Assembly (NCBI GenBank): GCA_902597385.1
Contig: CACJXQ010000019.1
Span: 1-36,353 of the forward strand
Length of the DNA: 36,353 nucleotides
Direction of reading: 5' to 3'
Origin: an uncultured Pseudomonadota bacterium
GTDB lineage: Bacteria > Pseudomonadota > Gammaproteobacteria > Ga0077536
Part shown: positions 1 through 8,564 of the stretch, one piece after another
Layout of the letters: each line of letters opens with the position of its first letter
Position numbering within the stretch: the first letter of the stretch is position 1
Translations under genes and position numbers: made by a program
Notes under the pieces: generated by a model
The model's database searches: none
Told to the model about the DNA's origin: nothing
Seen by the model: the letters and a program-made list of their open reading frames with translations, nothing else

Positions 1-185
1 TTGAGATATCTGAAGCTGGTTTTGACTTAAATACTGTCACAGAAGTTTCCAAATTAGTTGACAGGAATGAATACAAAAGGAGGCAAGCCGCCCCAGGGGT
101 ACGAATTACTAAAAGAGCTTTTGGCCGAGACAGAAGATTTCCAATAACTTCAAGGTACTCTGAACTAAAGAGTGAGAAAATCTAA
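1..185 (+). CDS. nadE: NAD+ synthetase (glutamine-hydrolysing), C-terminal end only
   Basis: Only about the last 60 codons are present; the gene begins upstream of the window (frame at positions 3, 6, 9...; TAA at 183-185). The translated tail contains EYKRRQAAPGVRITKRAFGR, followed by DRRFPIT. This is the signature end of the synthetase domain of glutamine-dependent NAD+ synthases, which amidate nicotinic acid adenine dinucleotide to NAD+ using ATP and glutamine-derived ammonia in the cytoplasm. The N-terminal amidase domain cannot be seen, so the glutamine-dependent form is inferred from the tail sequence. The stop lies 4 bp from the stop of the convergent bamD gene, leaving almost no room for a terminator between them. 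Confidence 0.88.
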   Translation, partial: EISEAGFDLNTVTEVSKLVDRNEYKRRQAAPGVRITKRAFGRDRRFPITSRYSELKSEKI

Positions 186-189
186 GATA

Positions 190-999
190 TCATTCTTTGA
201 CTTGAATAGCCCCGACCTCTCTAAGCCCTGGGTGCTCGGGATAATTTAGCTCAAGCACTGACAATACGTCCTCAGCCAAATCTTCCATCTCCAGCACTCG
301 ATAAGACTTAGCCAATATAACAAGAGCTTCGGGCATCGCCGGTGCCTGTTGGTACTTTTCTACGACATACCTTGCCCGATTAGATGCCGCCACGAAAGCT
401 CCTCTTCGCATGTAATAGTTAGCCACATTAACTTCATGTCTAGCTAGCATGTTACGGAGATAAACCATTCGCAGCCTAGCGTCCTCAAAATACACACTAT
501 CAGCATACCGCTTCACCACAACACTAAAGTCGTTAAAAGATTCTAAGGAAGCGCCCGGATCGCGCTGCGATTCATCTTTTCGGAAAAATCTCTCCGTGAT
601 ACCCCAACCTCTTCCAAAATTAACAAGCCCTCTCAAATAGTAAGCGTAAGCAATATTGTTATGAGATGGATATAGTTTAATAAATCGGTCTATCGTATCA
701 ATCGCAAGAGCTGGATCATCCGTCCTAAAATAGCAATATGCCAACTCTATTTGCGCTTGCTGGGTGTAGTCACCAAATGGAAATCTATTTTGTAGCTTTT
801 CGTAATACTCGATGGCACCAGTACAGGAGCCGGAATCCAATCTATCTTTCGCCATCTTGTATAGCCTTTGCTCAGGCCAATCCATCTCTTCTCTGTCCCG
901 AGACGCTTCACTCTGAAAATAACCACATCCTCCCAAACCAATCAACATTAGGAAAAGAGTTGAGAAATATATAATATTAGCAAATGCTCTATTTTTCAT
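190..999 (-). CDS. bamD: Outer membrane assembly lipoprotein BamD
   Basis: The 269-residue product begins with a basic N-terminus, a hydrophobic stretch (about residues 9-22) and the lipobox LGGC with the lipidated cysteine at position 25, so it is an outer-membrane lipoprotein facing the periplasm. The mature part is a run of tetratricopeptide-like helices (for example YKMAKDRLDSGSCTGAIEYYEKL and a later AIDTIDRFIKLYP segment), as in YfiO/ComL/BamD. BamD is the essential partner of BamA that recognises outer-membrane protein substrates during insertion. It is slightly longer than the roughly 245-residue E. coli protein. It is transcribed away from rluD, and bamD next to rluD-pgeF-clpB is an arrangement known from many gammaproteobacteria. 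Confidence 0.95.
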   Translation of the reverse strand: MKNRAFANIIYFSTLFLMLIGLGGCGYFQSEASRDREEMDWPEQRLYKMAKDRLDSGSCTGAIEYYEKLQNRFPFGDYTQQAQIELAYCYFRTDDPALAIDTIDRFIKLYPSHNNIAYAYYLRGLVNFGRGWGITERFFRKDESQRDPGASLESFNDFSVVVKRYADSVYFEDARLRMVYLRNMLARHEVNVANYYMRRGAFVAASNRARYVVEKYQQAPAMPEALVILAKSYRVLEMEDLAEDVLSVLELNYPEHPGLREVGAIQVKE

Positions 1000-1044
1000 A
1001 ATAAAAATTGGTTATCGCCTATTTTTTGCCGGTGTTTTCCGAAG

Positions 1045-1074
1045 ATTATAGTTTGCATAAATTGCGTTGGTTAA
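1045..1074 (-). promoter_or_regulatory. Candidate sigma-70 promoter of bamD
   Basis: On the minus strand a perfect TATAAT (1050 down to 1045) lies 18 bp downstream of TTAACC (1074 down to 1069), a 4/6 match to TTGACA. A start of transcription near 1038 would give a leader of roughly 40 nt before the bamD ATG at 999. The site sits in the 102-bp divergent gap between bamD and rluD. I could not pick out an equally good promoter for rluD in the same gap. Confidence 0.5.
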
Positions 1075-1101
1075 AAATTTGAGATTACAGCATATCATTT
1101 T

Positions 1102-2064
1102 ATGAAAAATACATCAGAAGAATACCACACTATTAGGATCTCCCACGAGCAAAGCGGTAAGCGATTTGATCAAGCGCTCACTGAATCACTCAAGAAATAT
1201 TCACGATCTTCAATAAAGAAATGGATAGAAAAAGGCAATGGACTATTAAATGGGGCACTAGCAAAACCGAATTCTAAAGTATCAGAGGGAGATATAATCA
1301 CGCTGGAAACCATATTAGAGAAAGATAAAAGCCTGCGACCTCAACAAGTAGAATTCAAATTAATAGATACTTCTGAAAGCTATATTGTTTTGGACAAACC
1401 CGCTGGCGTCGTTGTTCATCCTGCTCCAGGGAATAGAGACATGACCCTAGTAAACGGACTAATTTCAAAATTTCCCGAACTATCTGTCCTTCCCAGAGCT
1501 GGGCTTATTCATAGAATCGACAAAGATACCTCTGGCTTATTGCTAGCTGCCAGGACGGCAGAGGCCTACCATTGCCTCAATCAGCAGATGCAAAATAGGC
1601 AAATCGGCAGAACTTATCAAGCAATCGTAAATGGAGTTCTGATTGCAGGAGGCACAATAAATCAGCCTATAGGCCGTCATCAGATTAAAAGGATTAAGAT
1701 GCAGGTGAATCGTAGAGGAAAAGAGGCTATTACGCACTATAGAGTAAAGGAAAAATTCAGAAAGCATTCCCTTTTAGAGCTGAAACTCGAAACAGGCAGG
1801 ACACATCAAATAAGGGTTCATTTAGCCTGGAAGGGTTACCCGATAGTGGGGGACAAGCTTTATGGCTGGAGACCTATTTCACCCCAAAATCCTGATCCAA
1901 AACTCAAAGGATTAATAGATTCATTCCCAAGACAGGCGCTGCATGCGAAAAAACTTTCCTTCCTCGATCCTGAAAGTGAAAAGTTAATAGAACTACACTC
2001 TGAAACACCCGGCGACTTTCAAAAGCTACTTATCCAATTGAGAAGGGATCTATCAAGGTCATGA
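1102..2064 (+). CDS. rluD: 23S rRNA pseudouridine synthase RluD
   Basis: The 320-residue protein has an N-terminal S4 RNA-binding domain (about residues 12-75, with KRFDQAL and SRSSIKKWIEKG) followed by a RluA-family catalytic domain. The catalytic motif HRIDKDTSGLL places the nucleophilic aspartate at residue 140, next to Asp139 of E. coli RluD, and the later GRTHQIRVH and PRQALHA motifs are intact. RluD makes the three pseudouridines of helix 69 of 23S rRNA (1911, 1915, 1917) and matters for ribosome assembly and termination. The assignment to RluD rather than RluC/RluA rests on its length and the bamD-rluD-pgeF neighbourhood. Its TGA overlaps the ATG of pgeF as ATGA at 2061-2064, so the two are probably translationally coupled. 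Confidence 0.93.
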   Translation: MKNTSEEYHTIRISHEQSGKRFDQALTESLKKYSRSSIKKWIEKGNGLLNGALAKPNSKVSEGDIITLETILEKDKSLRPQQVEFKLIDTSESYIVLDKPAGVVVHPAPGNRDMTLVNGLISKFPELSVLPRAGLIHRIDKDTSGLLLAARTAEAYHCLNQQMQNRQIGRTYQAIVNGVLIAGGTINQPIGRHQIKRIKMQVNRRGKEAITHYRVKEKFRKHSLLELKLETGRTHQIRVHLAWKGYPIVGDKLYGWRPISPQNPDPKLKGLIDSFPRQALHAKKLSFLDPESEKLIELHSETPGDFQKLLIQLRRDLSRS

Positions 2065-2780
2065 AAAAAAAACGAACGGCACTATACCCCCACACTCCCA
2101 TTATCCTACCGAACTGGTCTGCTCCTGCACGAATAAAATCCTTATTTACAACGAAATTGCAAGACCCATACGCGACTCAGACATTAGCACAGTACCTACC
2201 TGAAGCTGCGGATTTCAAAAGAGCAATTAATCCAGTTAGATTACATCAAAGGCATAGCGCTATTGTTCATAGAGTCGAGAAAAAAGTTCAAGGCCTCCTT
2301 GGTGATGCCCTTGTTACTAATGCAATAAATATTCCTTGCTCTATAGAAGTTGCCGATTGTGTGCCAGTATTACTATGTAGCGAAAATGGAAAAGAAATCG
2401 CGGCGATTCATGCCGGATGGAGAGGATTGCTTGCTGGAGTAATTGAAAATACGACTGAATCCCTAACCACACCTGCTTCCAAAATAAAAGCTTGGATTGG
2501 ACCGGCCATCTCAAAAAGCGTTTACTCAGTGGGAAGCGATTTACGCAAATCCTTTTGCCAAAGAAATCCTTATTACGGAAATTTTTTCGTGGAAGTAAAA
2601 AACAAAATATACTTTGATCTAAGAGGAGCGGTGAACTACACCCTAGGAACAAACGGAATTTCCAATATTTACCAAACTTCAAGGTGTGTATATCAGGAAA
2701 GCGAGAGTTTTTTTTCTTTTCGCCGAGAAAACACTGCAGACAGGATGATTGGAATTATCTGGATAAGTGACGGCCCCTAG
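2061..2780 (+). CDS. pgeF: Peptidoglycan editing factor PgeF (laccase-domain/YfiH family)
   Basis: The 239-residue product is a multicopper-oxidase-like laccase-domain protein of the YfiH family. The zinc-site residues are present: His65 in the QRHS segment (usually QVHG), Cys100 in VADC and His117 in IHAGWRG. The conserved IGPAIS and the C-terminal CVYQESESFFSFRRE stretch are also there. In E. coli PgeF removes UDP-MurNAc carrying L-Ser in place of L-Ala, keeping the precursor pool clean; related proteins were also described as purine nucleoside-cleaving enzymes. It is co-translated with rluD. The link to wall synthesis fits the rest of the window, although the gene lies outside the dcw cluster. 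The Val-to-Arg and Gly-to-Ser changes in the QVHG motif are mild oddities. Confidence 0.9.
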   Translation: MKKKRTALYPHTPIILPNWSAPARIKSLFTTKLQDPYATQTLAQYLPEAADFKRAINPVRLHQRHSAIVHRVEKKVQGLLGDALVTNAINIPCSIEVADCVPVLLCSENGKEIAAIHAGWRGLLAGVIENTTESLTTPASKIKAWIGPAISKSVYSVGSDLRKSFCQRNPYYGNFFVEVKNKIYFDLRGAVNYTLGTNGISNIYQTSRCVYQESESFFSFRRENTADRMIGIIWISDGP

Positions 2781-2817
2781 TTAACCAGGCCTTTTATAAA
2801 AAACACTGAGGCGTTCA

Positions 2818-2845
2818 CTTGAAAAAAAATCTAAAGCACCCATCT
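2818..2845 (+). promoter_or_regulatory. Sigma-32 (RpoH) type heat-shock promoter of clpB
   Basis: CTTGAAA at 2818-2824 is identical to the RpoH -35 consensus. After 13 bp comes ACCCATCT at 2838-2845, one base away from the -10 consensus CCCCATnT. Transcription would start near 2852 and leave a leader of about 20 nt before the clpB ATG at 2874. The site lies in the 93-bp gap between pgeF and clpB. It predicts heat induction of clpB independent of rluD-pgeF. Confidence 0.8.
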
Positions 2846-2873
2846 ATATCAGTAAGAGCAGGAATATATTCGT

Positions 2874-5447
2874 ATGGATGGCAAGAACTTCACTAACAAA
2901 TTTAAAAGCGACATATTAAAAGCAACGGCACTCGCTAAGAGGAGTAATCATCAATTTTTGAGGCCTGTTCATCTTCTTTTCTCGATGATTAATGAGGAAA
3001 ATATCGCCTTCTTAAAAATCCTAGAAATTACTGGTTGTGATACAAATCAACTGAAAAATAGTTTATCAAGTTATTTAATTAAGATGCCGCAAGTAACCGG
3101 TTTTGAAACCGATATTCTTCCAAGTCAGGAGCTAATAAGAATCTTGGAAGATTGTGAAATCATCCGCGAGCAAAGCGGAGATAGTTTTATCCCAACTGAA
3201 ATATTTCTGGTAGCAATGAGCCGCAACCCAAATGAGGCATCAGAAATTTTGGTTGAAAACGGTATCAATGAAAAAAAATTAACCCTGGCAATAAATGCAG
3301 TCAACGGAGGAAAGCCAATGTATAGCGCAGATGATGAGGAACAGAGAATGGCACTACAGCGTTTTACAGTAGACCTTACCGAAATTGCTAAGAAGGGCAG
3401 ACTTGATCCTATTATCGGGCGTGATGAGGAAATTAGACGCACGATGCAAGTATTGCAACGTAGAACTAAGAATAACCCAGTATTAATTGGCGAACCGGGT
3501 GTGGGTAAGACGGCGATCGCGGAAGGTCTTGCGCAGCGAATAGTGAATGGCGAGGTACCTGAGATGCTAAAAAATAAAAAAGTCTTGTCTCTAGATTTGG
3601 CCTCATTAATCGCTGGCGCCAAATACAGGGGTGAATTTGAAGAAAGACTGAAAGGCGTTATCAAGAATCTAACCGAAGCCGCTGGCGAAAATATACTCTT
3701 TATAGATGAATTACATACTCTAGTTGGCGCAGGTAAAGTTGAAGGCTCAATGGATGCTGGCAATATGTTAAAACCTGCTCTCGCGAGGGGAGAAATTCAT
3801 TGCATCGGCGCCACGACTCTAGACGAGTACCGGAGGTATATTGAAAAAGATTCAGCCCTAGAGCGACGCTTCCAAAAAGTAATTGTTCCTGAACCTACCA
3901 TTGAAGCCACGATAGGAATTTTAAGAGGCGTCAAGGATAAATACGCCCTTCATCACGGTGTAGATATAACTGACTCAGCAATAATTAGCGCGGCGAAACT
4001 CTCAGCAAGATATATTACTGAACGTAATTTACCAGACAAAGCGATAGATCTAATAGACGAAGCAGCAAGCAGAATCAGCATAGAGTTAGATTCAAAGCCC
4101 GAATCTATGGACAGGCTTTCGAGAAAAACCATACAGTTAAAAATAGAAATAGAAGCCCTCAAGAAGGAGCAAGACTCTCGATCAAAAGATAGACTTCTGG
4201 AGTTGGAAGAAAACCTTACCTCTACTGAATCGGAGTACCGAGATTTAGAAAAAATATGGAGCAAGGAAAAAGCCTGGTTGAACGAAGTAAAAGAGGTCAA
4301 GGAAAATCTAGAGAGCCACCGAAGGTCACTAGAGAAAGCCAAGCGAGAAAGCGATCTTACTTTAATGTCAGAATTACAGTATGGTAAGATTCCTGAATTG
4401 GAGAAGAGACATTCTGCGTTATTAGGCTTTCAAAAAAACTCGATTAACCTTTTAAGAAACAAAGTTGATTCAGAAGAAATTTCAGAAGTCGTTTCTGCCT
4501 GGACAAATATTCCCGTAACCAAGCTACTCAAGAAGGAGCGCGAAAAACTAAAGGAGATGGAGGCGTCTCTGAGATCTAGAGTAATCGGGCAAGAAGCTGC
4601 AGTTAACACCATCTCTGAGTCAATAAGACGCGCTAGAACCGGCTTATCAGATCCAGGCCGTCCCAATGGTTCTTTCCTTATGATCGGTAGCACCGGAGTA
4701 GGAAAGACCGAACTTTGCAAGTCACTGGCAGAGTTTCTTTTTGATTCCAGCAAAGCTATCGTAAGGATAGACATGTCGGAGTATATGGAAAAACACGCTG
4801 TTGCGAGGCTCGTTGGAGCACCGCCAGGATATGTTGGATATGAAGAAGGAGGTCACTTAACGGAGACTATAAGACGCAACCCTTACTCTGTCATCCTTCT
4901 TGATGAAATTGAAAAAGCGCATCCTGACGTTTTCAATATTCTGTTGCAAGTGCTTGACGACGGCCGGTTAACAGATAGCCAGGGTCATACGGTTGACTTT
5001 AGAAACACTATAATTGTAATGACATCAAACTTGGGCACAACATCATCAGAATATATGGAGGACCAGAGCCCGGATATACTGGAGAAGGCAGTCCAATCCT
5101 ACTTTAAGCCAGAGTTCATTAATCGCTTAGATGAAATAGTCGTTTTCAGAAATTTAAGTTTAGAAAATATACAAAGCATAACCAAATTACAACTTAGAAA
5201 ACTTGAATCTCGTCTAAATGAGAACGGAATCCATCTGGAAGTTTGCGATGAAGTAATAGGCTTTCTCGCGAAGAATAGTTTTGATTCGAAATACGGTGCT
5301 CGGCCAGTAAAAAAATCTTTAGAAAAACTGCTAGCAGCTCCAATAGCAGAAATTATTTTAGACCAAGAGTTGACAGATGACACTTTTTTAAAGGCTGTCG
5401 TTGAAGAAGGAAAAATCAGCATAAGACCTCAACGACTTAGGGAATAA
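2874..5447 (+). CDS. clpB: Disaggregase ClpB (Hsp100 AAA+ chaperone)
   Basis: At 857 residues this is the same length as E. coli ClpB and is collinear with it. It has a Clp N-domain (about 1-145), a first AAA+ module with Walker A GEPGVGKT (K212) and [11 protein letters not shown], and the [16 protein letters not shown] region. A long coiled-coil middle domain follows (about 405-525), then a second AAA+ module with Walker A at 605-612 (K611), [15 protein letters not shown] and a small D2 domain. ClpB forms hexamers that pull polypeptides out of aggregates together with DnaK/DnaJ/GrpE in the cytoplasm. The second Walker A reads GSTGVGKT where GPTGVGKT is usual, and the catalytic residues are kept. 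A heat-shock promoter stands directly upstream. The ribosome binding site (AGGA-like near 2863) is weak. Confidence 0.97.
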   Translation: MDGKNFTNKFKSDILKATALAKRSNHQFLRPVHLLFSMINEENIAFLKILEITGCDTNQLKNSLSSYLIKMPQVTGFETDILPSQELIRILEDCEIIREQSGDSFIPTEIFLVAMSRNPNEASEILVENGINEKKLTLAINAVNGGKPMYSADDEEQRMALQRFTVDLTEIAKKGRLDPIIGRDEEIRRTMQVLQRRTKNNPVLIGEPGVGKTAIAEGLAQRIVNGEVPEMLKNKKVLSLDLASLIAGAKYRGEFEERLKGVIKNLTEAAGENILFIDELHTLVGAGKVEGSMDAGNMLKPALARGEIHCIGATTLDEYRRYIEKDSALERRFQKVIVPEPTIEATIGILRGVKDKYALHHGVDITDSAIISAAKLSARYITERNLPDKAIDLIDEAASRISIELDSKPESMDRLSRKTIQLKIEIEALKKEQDSRSKDRLLELEENLTSTESEYRDLEKIWSKEKAWLNEVKEVKENLESHRRSLEKAKRESDLTLMSELQYGKIPELEKRHSALLGFQKNSINLLRNKVDSEEISEVVSAWTNIPVTKLLKKEREKLKEMEASLRSRVIGQEAAVNTISESIRRARTGLSDPGRPNGSFLMIGSTGVGKTELCKSLAEFLFDSSKAIVRIDMSEYMEKHAVARLVGAPPGYVGYEEGGHLTETIRRNPYSVILLDEIEKAHPDVFNILLQVLDDGRLTDSQGHTVDFRNTIIVMTSNLGTTSSEYMEDQSPDILEKAVQSYFKPEFINRLDEIVVFRNLSLENIQSITKLQLRKLESRLNENGIHLEVCDEVIGFLAKNSFDSKYGARPVKKSLEKLLAAPIAEIILDQELTDDTFLKAVVEEGKISIRPQRLRE

Positions 5448-5575
5448 AACCTAAAACAACTAAATTCCAGCTAACAACCTCACCGAAAGAATTTTAGTTT
5501 ATATTGAACTGTAGCTATTATCCTCAACATCCTCTAACATTTAGCATGAATGGAAATTTTTGAGCGTCCACACTT

Positions 5576-7297
5576 ATGGCAATAGCAGCAAAAAAAACAC
5601 CGCTAGGCGGTCTAGCCGGCAAACTCTTAAGTTCAAATATCTTGAGCGAGGAAATAATATCTGCTGCCACTGCGGATGCTGAAGATAAAAATCTACCGTT
5701 AGTAAGATACCTAATTGAGCATAATTTGGTCGATTCACGAACGCTAGCGAAGCTTATTTCTGAACAATTTGGATTGCCTTTGCTAGATTTAAGCACATTG
5801 ACTATCCCGTCAGATTTTACCCAATTAGTTAGCTCTAACTTAATCGAGAGAAATGCAGCACTTCCAGTGTATAAGCATGGTAAAAGAGTTTTTGTTGCTG
5901 TTGCAGATCCCACAAATCTACACGGACTCGATGAATTACAATTCAACTTGGGGGAAGGTACGGTAGAGCCAATCATTGTAGAGTGGGACAAATTATCCAA
6001 AGCTATAGATAAAGTCGTTAGTGATACAGATACGCCTTTTGGTGATTTGGATGATACCGAGCTAGATGATTTCGATGAGGTGGAAGTTGGCGAGATAGAA
6101 GAAGAAATGGCCGACGAATCAGATGTGGACGATGCTCCAGTTGTTAAATTTGTTACAAAATGTCTTTTAGATGCGATTCGAAAGGGCGCTTCGGATTTGC
6201 ATTTTGAACCCTACGAAAAATCCTATAGAGTGCGATTCAGGATTGATGGGATGTTAGAAGAAATCACTAAGCCCCCCCAGAGTCTAGCTGGGAAAATTGC
6301 CTCTCGGATAAAGGTAATGTCTAGATTAGATGTCTCCGAAAGGCGAGTTCCACAAGATGGAAGAATAAAGCTTAAGATTTCAAAAAATAAAGCTATCGAT
6401 TTACGAGTTAGCACTTGCCCGACTATGTACGGCGAAAAGGCTTGTTTGAGAATTCTAGATTCCGACGCAGCTAAATTGGACATCGACCAACTAGGCTATG
6501 AAGATTTCCAGAAAGACTTATTCCTAAAGAACATTGAGAAACCTTACGGAATGTTTCTTGTGACTGGACCCACGGGCAGTGGGAAAACCGTTTCCCTTTA
6601 TACAGGTATCAATATTCTGAACAAGAGCGACGTAAATATTTCTACAGCAGAGGATCCTGTTGAAATAAATCTGCAGGGCGTGAATCAGGTGCAAGTAGAA
6701 GAAAGAACCGGAATGACTTTCCCTAAAGCACTTCGTGCATTTCTACGTCAAGATCCTGATATAATTTTAGTGGGAGAAATCCGCGATTTCGAAACAGGCT
6801 CTATAGCTGTCAAAGCAGCCCAAACCGGGCATATGGTCATGTCCACTCTTCACACTAACGATGGGCCACAAACACTAACTAGACTGCAAGACATGGGAAT
6901 TCAACCTTTTGCTGTTGCTACAACTATAAATCTTATAACAGCCCAAAGACTCTGCAGAAGACTTCATCCGGACTATAAATTAGCTGAAAATTTGCCCAAA
7001 GACGTTTTGGTAAAAGAAGGTTTTCCTGCAGAGTGGTTAGAGAACGAGTTTAGCGTCTTTGGTCCCGGACTAGAAAATGATGACTGCCCAAGCGGTTATA
7101 AAGGGAGAGCTGGAATTTATCAAGTTATGCCAATCTCAGATGCGATAAGGCGACTTATTATTGAGGGCGCTAATGCTGTTCAACTAGCAGATCAATCGAA
7201 GAAAGACGGAGTGTGGGATATTCGTCTTTCTGGACTAGCCAAAGTTAGAGCTGGGATCACCAGCCTCGCTGAAGTCAACCGAGTAACTGTGGAGTAA
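5576..7297 (+). CDS. pilB: Type IV pilus extension ATPase PilB
   Basis: This 573-residue hexameric secretion-type ATPase has a GspE/PilB N-terminal domain (about residues 20-145), an acidic linker (about 150-187) and the N2 segment ASDLHFEPY (about 205-213). The C-terminal motor has Walker A GPTGSGKT (331-338, K337), the Asp/His-box regions and GEIRDFET. PilB sits on the cytoplasmic side of the inner membrane and drives pilin polymerisation through PilC. The zinc tetracysteine usual in PilB is half lost: the first pair reads C460-R-R-L and the second N501-D-D-C504. The gene starts 128 bp after clpB. I see no clear promoter in that gap and no pilin gene nearby. pilC follows after 5 bp. Confidence 0.95.
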   Translation: MAIAAKKTPLGGLAGKLLSSNILSEEIISAATADAEDKNLPLVRYLIEHNLVDSRTLAKLISEQFGLPLLDLSTLTIPSDFTQLVSSNLIERNAALPVYKHGKRVFVAVADPTNLHGLDELQFNLGEGTVEPIIVEWDKLSKAIDKVVSDTDTPFGDLDDTELDDFDEVEVGEIEEEMADESDVDDAPVVKFVTKCLLDAIRKGASDLHFEPYEKSYRVRFRIDGMLEEITKPPQSLAGKIASRIKVMSRLDVSERRVPQDGRIKLKISKNKAIDLRVSTCPTMYGEKACLRILDSDAAKLDIDQLGYEDFQKDLFLKNIEKPYGMFLVTGPTGSGKTVSLYTGINILNKSDVNISTAEDPVEINLQGVNQVQVEERTGMTFPKALRAFLRQDPDIILVGEIRDFETGSIAVKAAQTGHMVMSTLHTNDGPQTLTRLQDMGIQPFAVATTINLITAQRLCRRLHPDYKLAENLPKDVLVKEGFPAEWLENEFSVFGPGLENDDCPSGYKGRAGIYQVMPISDAIRRLIIEGANAVQLADQSKKDGVWDIRLSGLAKVRAGITSLAEVNRVTVE

Positions 7298-7302
7298 AGT
7301 CT

Positions 7303-8517
7303 GTGTCAGATAAAAATGAGGAAGTTTCTTTTATTTGGGAAGGTCTTGACAAAAGGACTAAGAAAGTGACGGGGGAGATTACTGCACCAAGTGAAGCGGC
7401 AGCTAAGACAGCACTTAGAAAACAAGGAATAAATCCGACCAAACTAAAGAAAAAACCCAAACCCATATTCGGAGCAAAAGGGAAAATAGAGACTAAAGAC
7501 ATAACCGTGTTTAGTCGGCAACTTGCCACTATGATGTCCGCAGGGGTACCACTTGTTCAATCATTTGAAATAGTTGGTAGAGGACATGACAATCCAGCGA
7601 TGCAGAAGTTAATCTTATCCGTAAAAGGAGACGTCGAGGCAGGTGGTTCGCTAACCGAAGCACTAGGCAAACATCCCGATCATTTCAGTGACTTATATGT
7701 AAATTTAGTGAGAGCGGGCGAACAAGCTGGGATATTAGAAGACATTCTTCACAAAGTCTCCACCTATCTCGAAAAATTCGAAGCATTAAAATCCAAAGTT
7801 AAATCTGCCTTGGGCTATCCAATAGCTGTAGTTGTTGTAGCAGTAGTAATTACAATGATTTTAATGATTTTTGTGATTCCACAGTTCGAGAGTCTTTTTC
7901 AAGGTTTCGGTGCTGATCTGCCAGCCTTAACCAGAATAGTGATAAATATGTCTTCCTTTGTAGTCAACAGTTGGTATCTCATGCTGGGCATGGTTATATT
8001 AATAATCATAAGCTTTGCCCAAGCATTGAAAAGATCTGAAGCATTCGCAAACAGTGTCGATAGAGCACTTCTCAGGCTTCCCGTGATTGGAGACATAATT
8101 AACAAGTCCTGCGTAGCCAGATTTTCTCGCACTCTCGCTACGATGTTTGCTGCTGGGACCCCCTTAGTGGAAGCTATGACATCTGTTGCCGGAGCCTCTG
8201 GTAATATTGTTTACTACGAAGCAACCATGAAGATAAGAGACGAAGTGAGTACCGGATCCCAAATGCATACTTCAATGAAAAACACTGGAGTATTTCCTAA
8301 TATGGTTGTTCAAATGGTTGCCATTGGAGAAGAATCTGGCGCGATTGATGACATGTTAAACAAAGTCGCCGAATGGTATGAGCAAGAGGTGGACGATGCA
8401 GTAGAGTCGCTAACAAGCCTCTTAGAACCACTAATAATGTCAATATTAGGAGTAGTAATAGGCGGCCTTGTGATCGCAATGTACCTCCCCATCTTTAAAA
8501 TGGGTGAAGTCGTCTAA
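7303..8517 (+). CDS. pilC: Type IV pilus inner-membrane platform protein PilC
   Basis: The 404-residue product has two GspF domains (about residues 68-190 and 270-393), each followed by membrane-spanning stretches near 170-195, 220-240 and 375-395, as in PilC/GspF. FSRQLATMMSAGVPLVQSFEI and its second-copy counterpart FSRTLATMFAAGTPLVEAM show the internal duplication. PilC is the inner-membrane platform that couples PilB (and PilT, encoded elsewhere) to the pilus. Translation starts at GTG 7303, preceded by GGAG at 7291-7294 inside the end of pilB. No in-frame ATG is close by, so GTG is the natural choice. Confidence 0.95.
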   Translation: MSDKNEEVSFIWEGLDKRTKKVTGEITAPSEAAAKTALRKQGINPTKLKKKPKPIFGAKGKIETKDITVFSRQLATMMSAGVPLVQSFEIVGRGHDNPAMQKLILSVKGDVEAGGSLTEALGKHPDHFSDLYVNLVRAGEQAGILEDILHKVSTYLEKFEALKSKVKSALGYPIAVVVVAVVITMILMIFVIPQFESLFQGFGADLPALTRIVINMSSFVVNSWYLMLGMVILIIISFAQALKRSEAFANSVDRALLRLPVIGDIINKSCVARFSRTLATMFAAGTPLVEAMTSVAGASGNIVYYEATMKIRDEVSTGSQMHTSMKNTGVFPNMVVQMVAIGEESGAIDDMLNKVAEWYEQEVDDAVESLTSLLEPLIMSILGVVIGGLVIAMYLPIFKMGEVV

Positions 8518-8549
8518 CAACAAAAGGCATCACTGTCAGAAACACCATC

Positions 8550-8564
8550 GGAGCTTCAAAAATA
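8550..8564 (+). promoter_or_regulatory. Shine-Dalgarno and putative AUA start codon of pilD
   Basis: GGAG at 8550-8553 is followed after 8 bases by ATA at 8562-8564, in frame with pilD. The frame is open from 8508 and has no ATG, GTG or TTG before the TTG at 8613. The residues encoded between 8562 and 8613 supply the front half of the first membrane helix that prepilin peptidases normally have. AUA initiation is rare, so this is a proposal rather than an established start. Confidence 0.5.

Noticed and set aside
3125-3763. 212-codon open frame on the minus strand inside clpB
   Set aside because: It is fully antisense to the conserved first AAA+ module of ClpB, is serine-rich in the way of a shadow frame and shows no recognisable domain.
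8297-8492. Two overlapping minus-strand open frames inside the end of pilC
   Set aside because: They lie within the conserved GspF domain of PilC, overlap each other in different frames and have no domain or ribosome binding site worth noting.
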